Source of the DNA: Lithospermum erythrorhizon
Lineage: Eukaryota > Streptophyta > Magnoliopsida > Boraginales > Boraginaceae
Length of the DNA: 64,000 nt
Assembly: GCA_019722365.1 (NCBI GenBank)
Contig: JADFUC010002135.1
Coordinates: forward strand, 124,001 to 188,000
Direction of reading: 5' to 3'
The position numbers were made by a program, and so were the translations under genes. The notes under the pieces are model-generated. The model searched no databases. It was given only the letters and a program-made list of their open reading frames with translations, and was not told the origin of the DNA. Of this stretch, positions 33,082 through 43,543 are shown piece by piece (the first letter of the stretch is position 1; each line of letters starts with the position of its first letter).

Positions 33082-36000
33082 ATGCCTGTGAAAACAAGCT
33101 TTAGGGAGAGTAAGGCTAGAACTGGGAGAGTTGGTGTTGGGAGAGCTAGGAGTTCAGGATATGGTGGTGAGAACATGAATTCGAACGGAAGACGGAGAGT
33201 TAGTATCAAGAAAGAAAGGAGTTCTGAAAATGGTGATGAGAATATAAGTTTGAAGGACCAACGAGAGCGAATGGGTGTAAAGGGACAGAGTAGTCGAACT
33301 GAGAGGAGGGAGTCGAGTAGTAGAAATGAGAGTGCAGAGTTTGAAGAAGAGATTAAGGATAGTAAGGCTAGAAAAGGGGGAGTTATTAAGGGGAAAGCTA
33401 GGAGTTCTGAGAGAAGTGGTGAGAATATGAAGTCAAGCAATCGAAAAACAGTTGGTATCAGGAGGAGTTCTGGAAATGGTGATGAAAATGTAAATTTGAA
33501 GGAGCAACGAGAGCGAAAGAGTATAAAGGGAAAGAGTAGTCGAACTGAGAGGAGGGGCCCCGTCAGTAGAAATGAGATGACCGCTTCTGACTATGAAGGA
33601 GAGATTGAGGATAATACACCTAGAAAGGAAAAAGTTATTATTAGAAAATCTAGGAGTTCTGGAAATGGTGGTAATGACCGAAGAAGCATTAGTATCAGGA
33701 AAACTAGGAGTTCTGGAAATGGTGATGAGAATATAAATTTGAAGGACCAACTAGAGGGAAGGAGTGTAAAACGGCGGAGTAGTCCAACTGAGAGGAGGGA
33801 TATGAGTAGTAGAGATGAGCAGGCGGATTTTGATTGCAGAGAACAGACTAAGGTTAAAGGTATGAAACAGGGTTTGAAATCAAAGAGGCAAGATGAAAAT
33901 AAGGATATGGGGAATGAAGAGTTCCAGCAAGAGAATGTAAGTTTGAAGAGGAAGAGAGTCTATTCTAATAAAAATTCAGAATACGAGGCGTCAATGGAAT
34001 CTACTTAAAGTACGCCAAGAAGAATGAAGTTCGGCGTTTTGAAGAAAAAGCATTATGGGAAAGGAGGGCTTGAAATCAGCCAACAAGAAGTTTGAGGGTA
34101 GAGAAAGCGCTTAAGGTAATGATAATGCTGAAGAACCAGATCAGCCAAAGAAGAAAAAGCGTATGCGAATTGATCCTTATGACTTCTCAAACAAGAGAAT
34201 GGATGATGGTTTAATTACGAAAGGTTAGTGGTTGTCCTGATTGCATAGTAATTTTATGTATAGGCAGTCTTCATATGGAACACTAATCTGGGGTCCACTG
34301 TTTAGTTAGATATCTAATGATGGAAAGTGAAATGAACGAAAAGTTTGTTTCAACTTGCATTAGAAACATATATCAATATATTTGTAGTCAAAGTCCATAA
34401 TCATGATATCTTAGATAATCTGAAACCTAATACAGCAGTACACCTATTCAGGTAAGCAGAGTTTACTCATCTAGTAATAGTTAACTAAATTTTGAGTAAG
34501 AAGATCAATAGAGTAATGGAAAATTCAGTTTAGATGGAATTCATTATCGGCTTCTTGATGCTGAAGTTGGCATCTATTTGGCAGACAAATGTTCGTGGTT
34601 CTTGTAGCAGAAATGGTTACAAAAATGGATCTTTTTTTTCTTTTTAACTTGGAGAATTGGGATATGACCGACCAAAAACTAAAGTTGACCTGTTTTCCTA
34701 AAATACATGAAAGCATTGGTCAAATGAGACAAATTATGGGAAATGAAAAAGGAGTGGTAGCAGATAATCTCTATTGGAAGGAGGGAGTATAAGAAAGTGA
34801 ATAAATGATTTGTTTATTTTGAACGCCGTCATTAGGAAAACAATGAGTAGTAGGTGCTGAGGTTAGAGTTTCAAGGGTGCGATTTGGCCTGGTAGTAGGT
34901 TGTAGATTTGTGTTTACCAGAGTGGTGGATTTCTCGTAGTGTCTCAGGAATGGATAATAAAAGAGATGATTGGTGTTTTATATCGCTGCAATACAGGGAG
35001 CTAGAACAGTGAAACACCACTCTCATGAAGTCCTTGGAATACGTCTAATAATCATTTGAACATGGTGAATAAATTGCATTGCCTACTGATGTTTGTTTCA
35101 TTTCAGATGGTGAGGAGAAAAAGAAAGATTTGCCAAAATCAAGCAATGGCGTTGAAATGTCAATGAATGCACAGTTTCGTGCAATTCGTCCTAGTCAATC
35201 TATTCTATCCTACGTTGAAGAGAATGTAATTGTCGATCTCGACCTGAATTAGACGTTCTCTGCATTATAAAAAATTTATATGCAGAACAGTCACAAAATG
35301 TTTGGCAGTTACATTCGTTTATTTTGCAGCTATTAGGCCGTCGACGTGAAATTGAGATCAAGAGGGCAGGCTACAACATTGAACTCCCTTCCCCGTTAGA
35401 TAACATACCTTTCTCCACATGCTCTGAGAGGGAGCGGATAGAGGAACCAGTATGCTCCTTTCTGTGCATATTCATTCTAGTAGTACTTTACTGCTGGGTT
35501 ACCCTGAAGTTATTTTGTTATAATCCAGATTCCAGCCAAGATATCATTGTTATGTTCGTATAATTTTGGATGGCACCATGTTGGATAACTTATAAGCTTA
35601 TATTAGTATGTTTTTTTAACTGTATAGGTATCTTGGTCTCTATTTATATCTTCTCCAGAAGTATAATTAATCCTACAAAAATTGAGTTTGCTTCTTCTGT
35701 AGTTCAAATCAAGTGAAAAGTTTATCTCCATCTGATAGTTGTATTATAATTTCCTTTCGCATTTTGCATATTTACTATCATCACTGTCTTTTCTATATCT
35801 CTGCAGGCATTCAGGAATAAGTTGGAATTTTTTGCTGCAGCAAAGCTATCGTCATCTTTCCCCCCTCTTGAGCTCCCAGAGATTGCTTTTGCAGGTAAGT
35901 AATTTTCTGATGAATGTTCCGTTGTCGTTCTTTAGATAATTTTGGTCCAATGCAATTTGAATTGTTCTACCTTATCACAACCCAATACTTACCTTACTCT

Positions 36001-37887
36001 GGTTGTTCACAAACCCTTTATATTTTACCTTTACATCTATAATAAGAACTAACCAATTTATCGATAAGAACTCTTAGATACCTAAGAATTTCAATCTTGA
36101 AAATTCCATTTGGTGCTTCAATAACTACTTCTGAAATATTTTATATTATAACATTGATATTTCATATACATTTAGTTAATTTATGATATTGTCTTTGTTT
36201 ATGTGGTATAAATTGTTGCGACTCCATTGTAGTATAGTCCAATTGATCATCAATCTGTAATCTCCTTTCCAGGAAGATCAAATGTTGGGAAGTCATCCAT
36301 GGCAATACTAACTTGAACAATGGGGGTGTGGTTCGCATCAGATAGACCTGGAGAACTGCAGGTAACCCTTTCCCCTTGCAAATAACTTGCAGCAGAAGTA
36401 TCACCGAAGTTTTGTCAAATGAGAGGAATCTACATAATGGATAATGCATTGAATGATGATTGATGCACCAATAAATATTGTCATACGCTCAGGTAGTTGG
36501 CTACCATCAACATCTACATACCTTACCCGAACCTCATAAGGTTTCTACCAGCACCAAAATTTCATGTAGGTTTTGGTACTTAGGTAACAGCAAGGGTCCA
36601 TGAAACAGATGCCTGGAGTTGATTGATAATTCTTACGCAGAGTATTAACTTTTTCAAGCTTGGATCAAAGCTTTGCTTAGTGGACTTGCCAGGATATGGG
36701 TTTGCTTATGCTAAAGAAGAGGCCAAGGAAGCTTGGGAGGAGCTGGTGAGTGCAAATGAGTTTTCCATATTGTCCATGTTCATCGTTGTTTTGTTTAGCA
36801 CACCTCTGGGAACCAATTCTTTTGCGCTTACTGAGGTTATTGTATTTTGACTTTCATAGATTAACCCCTCTTGGGGTTCATTCTTAGTTGCTTGTGAAAT
36901 GTGTCATAGGGAAGAATTCACCCTTACAGATATCAAGAAGTCAAAGATGACTTGAAAATCCATTACTGTCTAGTGAATCCGATACAAATCATATTTGAGT
37001 AAAGGAAACAACCACCTTGAGGCAGCCTTCCGAAGTACTGGTAGAATCTGCTGTGATAATTGGCATGAAACTGGCGTGCGTGGGATTGTATATTTTCCTG
37101 TTATTAAAGTTCTCCAACTTCATCTAAATAGTTATAAACTTAAACATTGTAGGTGAAAGAATATGTCTCAACACGTGTTGGTCTAAAGAGGGTGTGTCTT
37201 CTTGTGGACACAAAATGGGGGATGAAACAAAGGGATTATGAGCTCGTTGATTTGATGGAAAGGTAGAAAACTACGTCTCCTTCAGTTTTTATTTACTTTT
37301 TTCCTTCGCAACTTTTTCCAATCTATTCAACCCTACCATTAACCGTCGGGGTAGTAATGGTAGTACTGCTTGTGGCACTGCGATGATGTAATTTAGTAAG
37401 GAAACATGGATAATTCTTACACATCTCCTATAAGAATCGAAACCGTTGACACATTTAGTAAGGTCATGATTCTGAAGTTCTGACTTGGGAATCTTGTATC
37501 CAGATCAAAGACGAAGTATCAGATTGTGTTGACAAAGACCGATCTGGTTTTTCCAATTGATGTTGCACGACGTGCAATGCAGATTGAAGAGGTAAATACA
37601 ACATACTTATTCTCTTGCTCGACTGTTTCCAGATTCTTTTGTTTTCTAAGTTTTGCTTCTTCCCATCGACTCTAATAATTGCAGAGCCTCAAAGGAAAGA
37701 AATCTGCTGTCCAACCCGCGGTATGATGCTTTTTTTAGTAATGTTTATTCACCCAACTTCGAGAATCAACTGGAAGTGTTTGAAGTTTTGGCTTTTCTTG
37801 CAGATGATGGTAAGCTCCAAATCTGGAGCGGGAATACGAAGTTTTAGAACGGCTCTTTCCAAGATTGCTCGGTTCATTAAACCATAG
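33082..37887 (+). pseudogene. EngB/YihA-type GTP-binding protein gene with broken frames
   Basis: About nine exons encode a TRAFAC-class EngB GTPase with a long basic N-terminus: 33082-34223, 35107-35225, 35330-35449, 35807-35894, 36273-36361, 36641-36745, 37153-37262, 37504-37591, 37685-37720, 37804-37887. Motifs: G1 GRSNVGKSS, G3 DLPGYGFAYAKEEAKEAWEEL, DTKWGMKQRDYEL, G4 TKTD and G5 SSKSGAG, ending FIKP-stop. EngB proteins assist large ribosomal subunit assembly. Exon 1 encodes three 84-residue repeats. Damage: TAA at 34006, a frameshift near 34060, TAA at 34112, and in the P-loop exon a TGA at 36313 within locally garbled sequence. All other splice phases fit. It is therefore a young pseudogene, or a real gene with assembly errors. 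Identity is firm; function is doubtful. Confidence 0.8.
33145..33870 (+). repeat. Three 252-base coding repeats (84 residues each) in exon 1
   Basis: Residues 22-105, 106-189 and from 190 on align with each other. Each contains RSS, then GDEN-(I/V)-(S/N)-LK-(D/E)-Q, then SS-(R/P)-TERR and an acidic stretch followed by RK. The units lie at 33145-33396, 33397-33648 and 33649 to about 33870, the third decaying towards its end. The basic Ser/Arg-rich composition suggests a disordered, possibly RNA-binding tail. Confidence 0.75.
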
Positions 37888-37946
37888 AGTAACATAGTAC
37901 GGAGTATAAGTTTGGAGGGAGTACTTTTACTAAGTACCAACATTGC

Positions 37947-38642
37947 TTAATTGCCAGATTTGACTAATAAGTTATTTGATTTTTTTTTTATAGTATGTAA
38001 AGGAGATAAATGTGACTTGACCTTCTTAGGCACCGATTCAACAATCCCGCACCAAACTCGTTTCCTCTTCTTGACAGATTTATTTAATAGTCCATCTGGA
38101 TCAATGGCACAATCAACCCTTACTTCAGAATTATCAAGGGGGTTTCGTTTCCTTCTTTTATTAGACCTAATTGTAATATCTTGATCCAAAAGATCAACCA
38201 TCGGAGATTCCCTTTTTTTAGGAGGAGGAGGAGACACATTAGTACTAACTATTTTTTGTCGGGGTGGGAACGATGTAGTAGAATAAGGAGTAGAAGGCCG
38301 AGGCCCTAGAATAGAAAGACGGGTATTCAAAGTTGATAGGCAAAGCCTGAGGGCCGGCGGCGAGGAGAGCGAGGGGCGCAGGATGGTGTTGGAGTTTTTA
38401 CGGATTAAAATATTCTGGCAGAAGTAATCGAGGATTACTTGAATATAAATAAAATAATAATAGAAGTGTGTCGCTTTCTTGAGGATTTGCGGTGAATATA
38501 TTTGAGGAGGCCCATGAGCAATCAGCCGTAGATTATCTTTCGAGAATAGTCGCGCCGTGTATGAGCGAATCCATAAAAGCTGAGCTTTCTTTAGAGTTTT
38601 TAAAATATTAAGCGTAGTCGAGGTTGAGGCGAGAAAAACCAA
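37947..38642 (-). CDS. Unrecognised basic open frame with promoter-like upstream region
   Basis: A 231-codon minus-strand frame with no in-frame ATG near its start (it opens around TTG at 38642). Its product is basic, with PPPPKKRESP, SNKRRKRNP and SVKKRKRVW, the last two like nuclear localisation signals. Upstream on the same strand are a CT-rich leader (38650-38725) and a TATA box CCTATATAAAGG (38770-38781). The stop is only 60 bases from the EngB-like stop, and the two converge. A MITE-like GGAGGGAGTA lies between them (37914-37923). It may be a retroelement-carried or lineage-specific gene, or a decayed one that lost its start. No family was recognised. Confidence 0.3.
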   Translation of the reverse strand: MVFLASTSTTLNILKTLKKAQLLWIRSYTARLFSKDNLRLIAHGPPQIYSPQILKKATHFYYYFIYIQVILDYFCQNILIRKNSNTILRPSLSSPPALRLCLSTLNTRLSILGPRPSTPYSTTSFPPRQKIVSTNVSPPPPKKRESPMVDLLDQDITIRSNKRRKRNPLDNSEVRVDCAIDPDGLLNKSVKKRKRVWCGIVESVPKKVKSHLSPLHTIKKKSNNLLVKSGN

Positions 38643-38769
38643 AAGGTTTTCTCCGCTCTTGGTCCAAGAAGAGGAGAGGGAAGATTGAAAGAGGAGAGGG
38701 AAAGAGAGAGAGGAAGAAGTGCCGAGCAGAATTGGAAGAATTGGTGCAAGTTTTTATCTACAAAGTAGC

Positions 38770-38781
38770 CTTTATATAGGG
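38770..38781 (-). promoter_or_regulatory. Candidate TATA box for the minus-strand frame at 37947-38642
   Basis: On the minus strand the sequence reads CCTATATAAAGG, about 130 bases before the open frame and followed by a CT-rich leader. This is a typical plant core promoter arrangement. Confidence 0.4.
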
Positions 38782-38799
38782 TTAATCACTCTTTTTAAA

Positions 38800-41080
38800 G
38801 AGGCTTTTAAAGAGATGTGGTAAACCGCCCCTCGCCCAAAAACATTAAACCCTTCCTTTCCTTAAAGAGGCTGCATTCTAGAAGGATGCATTAAAGTTTG
38901 AGAGCAAAACTTCTTCTCTATTTTTTCTTCATATAGTCGACTAAAATAGGTGAGTAGTGTTTTTAGAATTTTCTAAAACTTCTTGCTCGATAAAATAGAA
39001 GACACGTAAAAATTAATGGGAGTGGAAATTCTTCAATAATGATTCTACAAAAGGATTCTTGGAGACCCTTATTGCTTTCCTCTTTGGATTGGGCCCAGGG
39101 GGTGATTTCCAACAATTGGAATTGACGCAGTATTCTAGAATCTTTGGGTTATATTTTAGACTTCTCACAGAAGTTATAATCGTATTATAGTTTGTTTTAG
39201 TTGTTGTGTGTGATCTCTTAGGCTCGATCGAAATAAGCAATATATTAATTTATGTTTTAGCGAGACATCATATTAATATATAGATTATAGTGACTCGATA
39301 AGCGTCATGCTTGAAATTGTCTCAATCGAAGTTACCTAATATATTAATTGTCGACAATTAACATATATCTAAACTTATTGTTATTTAAATATAATAATCG
39401 GTTATGCAATCTAATTGTTCAGCGGACGTATTTATGAGACCAACATCTCGTATTGTTGGGAACTAAGAGATATTGGATCTAATAAAATGTCCAGTTGAAA
39501 CCTGATTTGATTGATCAACCAAGAACTATACGATATTCAAGATTATAAGTTCAATATATATTAATTGTTAGACAATTAATATTCATTTATCGACATTAGG
39601 GGTTATAATGGCTTAGTAGAGATTCATGTCTATATATTAAGATGATAATCGGTTAATATTTGTCTAATATATTGTTATTGTCTATCGTCACAAATTCGCT
39701 AGCCATGGCTTGATAACCGAACTAATAATAATTGTATTATAACTTTAGGGTTTAAAAGTGAAAGCATGAAGAAGCGTTGGGGTTTAAAATGGGCCCATGT
39801 AGAAACGTTAGGCGATTTCAATTATTGGAAATCACACAATAATATTATAAAAGATTTGATTTTGAGTTTGGATTGTGACTTTATTATTTGAGATTTTGAT
39901 TTTTTTTATTTTGGACTTGGGATACATAATTGGAGATGAAGATGTGTTTTTGTTCATCATAAGGAGATGAGAATGAACAAATTAACAATAAAACAGAAAA
40001 AAGGAAGATCAAAAAGCAAAAGGAGTAGAAAGAACAAAAATGAAAAAATGAAGAATGAAAGGATTTGGTAGCAAAGGTTGAAAACACTGTTTTTAACACT
40101 AGAAAAGTAAAAGATTTTGAAACTCTAGAGAGAATTTGAACACACTCATTTGAGTGTTTAAGGTAACTTTTCCAAAAGTTTTAGAAAACGATACAATTTC
40201 TACCTCAACACAAACTTAGTGTGCATTAGCTTTTGTGCCAAACAGTTGCTAATAATTACTTCCTTCAATCAATTTTAATTGATTTTTTCACATATCGAGA
40301 TAAATCTTTGATTTTTAATTAATTTTTAATTATATATTATAAAATTAATCTTATGATGAATAATTAATAATTGATAGTCAAAGTTCAATTTCAAAAAAAT
40401 CAAACGACAATTAAAGTGGATTGGGGGGAGTATATTGTACTTTTATGTTACACTTTATTTGTCTATGTGACCCTTGGTATTATATTTAGATAAAATTAAG
40501 ACATTTTTTTGTTCATTTTTATAAATCAATATAAAATTCATGTTATGATCTTAACAGAGCATAAGAAAGATTGTACAAATTGTAATATAAACATCTTGAC
40601 TAAAAAAATTCTAACAAAAATAAAAATCAAGATAAAGGGTTTGGATTGGTGGTTTTTTTCCGATTTTGATTTTGCATCAAAACAACTTATTTGAAATGAC
40701 ACAGTAATAATTAAATAGATAAAATTACTAATATTTCTTTTTTTTAAATACTTGGGGCGTTTAAAGGTTGTTATACACACACCCAAGCAATGGATAGTTA
40801 AGGGGTGAAATGATTATTTTAAGCCCCGGCTTTTGCAGAGGTAATGATAATTAGAAAGTTCATTAAGAATTAGGAGTTAATTTGATTTAAACAAAAAGCA
40901 GCTATCCAGAATGTATTGTATAGTATACTATAGTGTTGCCCGAAATCCTTAAACACACAAATCCACTCTTCCATAAATCTACCTTTTCAAATTCACCAAA
41001 CCACAACGGTCAAATATCTCCTCTCATAAAAAAAATGATAAAACCATAGTCAACTAAATTAACTCATAGATTAAAAAAAA
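38800..41080. other. Intergenic DNA between the unrecognised frame and SLX1
   Basis: No gene is recognised. The stretch holds two near-identical palindromes (39344-39361 and 39561-39579) and one Stowaway-like MITE (40259-40430). A purine-rich stretch at 39960-40060 gives only Lys-rich low-complexity translations. Confidence 0.4.
40259..40430. mobile_element. Stowaway-like MITE, 172 bases
   Basis: Flanked by TA on both sides (40257-40258 and 40431-40432). The left end CTTCCTTCAATC and the inverted right end CTCCCCCCAATCC match the Stowaway end consensus, and nearly the whole element folds on itself: AATCTTTGATTTTTAATTAA pairs with TTGATAGTCAAAG-side sequence. No coding capacity. Confidence 0.7.
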
Positions 41081-43543
41081 ATGAGGCCAAGAAAAACCAA
41101 ACAAAAAAAAGCTGATCCAATTAATATTAGAAGAGAAAATGAAAATAATGAATTAGATTGTGATATTGAAGAAGAACAAGAAAAAGAAATCAAAGAAGGA
41201 AGATTCTTTGGTTGCTATTTATTGACTTCTCTTTGTCCAAGATTCAAAGGCCATACTTATATAGGGTTTGTATCTCAATCTTCTTTATTTTTATTTATTT
41301 TTTATTTATTAAAAATGATGTTGTTCGTCTCCTAAATTTTTTATATTTTTCCTTATAAGTATGGTATCAACTCCCTTGTATAAAAATTTTGGTTCCGCTA
41401 CTGGATAAGTGATTTGTTTGGTATACTTAATTGATTGAATATGGTGTTTTAGTTCATTGGTTTTTTACCAATTTACTTATTTTTATATTATCATGGCTAT
41501 ATATGTGAAAAGATCCAATTTTTTTGTTAGTTATCTGAACACTGATCAATTTTTTCATTTTTTTAAAATTGAATTGTTTACTTCTTTTCTGTTGATCAAA
41601 TATGTTGGGCTCTTAATTGTATTTAATAATTTACTTACTTGATATTATCATGGCTATAAACAATATTATTCAAAGGATCAGATTGCTTTGATACAGGTAA
41701 ACAAAAACCCATGATCAAAGTTTTGATATTTTTTAAATTTCAATTGTTTTTCTGTTTGAAGGTGTATGGATTTGGTCTATGTTTGGCTCCTATTTTGATT
41801 GATCTTGTTATTTTGCGTTAGGATATTGAAAAAATTGGAATTTTATATTTGGGGTCTTATTCATTTTTGTTGTGTTTAGAGTTTGCCTGAAGTAATCCGA
41901 CGAAGAATTAAAGGCTTTAACCTGAATAGTGGTTGGATTACGAGGGATGGGAGCATGGAGGACTAAGCGTAAGCGTCCCTGGGAAATGGTGTTGTGTGTT
42001 TATGGATTTCCAACAAATGTAGCTGCTCTTCAGTTCAGGTTTATACATAGCAGTAAAAGCAATTCCATCGGTTTATATGAGTTTTATTAAAAACAATGTT
42101 CTGTACTTATTTAGCTACTATATGTTATTCGAAATGTTAGACCCTGTATGTGAAGTCGGCTGGTATTACTCAATAATTGCTAAGCAGCAGAGCAATCTGC
42201 CAGTCTTGATCATTCTGTTTATTGAAAATTTAGGTCATCATATGATTTGGTTTCTTAGAGTTGTAGTGGTATTTTGTAAATAAATTCACAGAATTTCTTG
42301 CCCGAATATGTAGAATGCTTATAAGTTGCTCTATAGGGTTTTTATTGGATTTGGATTATGACCTGAAATGTTGTTCTGATAGCGATATGAATTCATACCT
42401 ACTTGAATATATAGTTTACACATAAAGGAAATTAGTTTTATCCAGTGCTTGGATTAGAATTTCATGAGTTGTGTGCTCTGCTATCACCTTCAGTTCGAGT
42501 GGGCGTGGCAGCATCCTACAGAGTCTTTGGCTGTTAGGAAGGCGGCTGCTACATTTAAATCACTTAATGGAGTTGGCAACAAGATAAAGTTGGCATACAC
42601 TATGGTTAACCTCCCTTCTTGGCAGAAGTATGAGTTTCTGCTTATTTGGTTAATTTTGAAGAAAATTTGCTACTCTACTTTAATTGGTTTGCCTTATTCT
42701 AATTCTCGTTATATGTGATGGTTATGGATTTTCAGCTTGAATCTCACTGTAAATTTCTTCTCTACCAAATACAAAAAGCACACTGCCGGCTGCCCAGCTT
42801 TGCCAAGGCACATGAAGGTTCAAGTTTGTTCCATGGACGAGCTTTCCTACTATTCAGGGGACAATTTAGATATGTATGAAAATGATTCGGAAATCGAAGA
42901 TGATCATGTTGTTGGTGGAAGCATTGGAGAGCAGCAGAATCCAGAGTCAAATATATTTCTTGATCTTACTTCAAACGAACAGCATAATTTGGAGCCAAAT
43001 GTCGATGACCTTACTTCAAGAAATCAAGGAACATTGGAAGCAAATTTGTGTCAGGGAACTAATTGTGCAGAAGAAAGAAATCTTGAACAGCATGATTACT
43101 CACCATGCAGCAATGTGATTAAATTAGCTCCATTTCGTCCCAAACTCTACCAACCACCGAGGGAATGCTTCTCCCCCGCCACAGGATTGAGTGACGATGA
43201 AGAGAAAGATTCAAACAAGTCATCTGGACTGTCTTCTGAAGTTGGGTCAGCAACATCTTATAGTGGATCCTTTAATACAGCAGGAAGTTTGGAAGATAGC
43301 AATGAGAATAAACCAGTTCACTTTCATCCTGAACTAGACCAAGCATCGACGAAATACTTCTCCCCCAGTAGAATATTGAGTGATGACAACGAAAAAGGTC
43401 CAAAGTACTTGTTTGGCATATCTTCTGAAGTAGAGGTTATAGATCTTTATACTCCTTCACCTTGTCCAGCAACAAATACAAGGAACAAAAAGAAGAGGCG
43501 ATTTTCAATTCAGAGTCATGAAATAATTGACTTGTCTGACTAA
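41081..43543 (+). pseudogene. SLX1: SLX1-type GIY-YIG structure-specific endonuclease gene, catalytic core disrupted
   Basis: Four exons: 41081-41265, about 41882-42033, 42494-42627, 42736-43543. Exon 1 has the GIY-YIG start FGCYLLTSLCPRFKGHTYIG. Exon 2 has RRRI and [28 protein letters not shown]. Exon 3 has FEWAWQHPTESLAVR. Exon 4 has a 268-codon open tail. SLX1 cuts branched DNA; the plant family also includes the HYL1-interacting nuclease HIGLE. Between RRRI and GAWRTK the reading shifts and a TAA occurs (41964) in the RRRI frame, and TTCAG is doubled at the exon 2 donor (42029-42038), so no intact protein is evident. The C-terminus ends with two SUMO-interaction-like motifs, VIDLY and EIIDLSD. 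No C-terminal RING cysteine pattern is seen. Family identity is strong; a recent pseudogene is likely unless the assembly is wrong. Confidence 0.8.

Noticed and set aside
33066..33750. Long minus-strand open frames opposite EngB exon 1
   Set aside because: They are shadows of the purine-rich repeat coding sequence on the plus strand.
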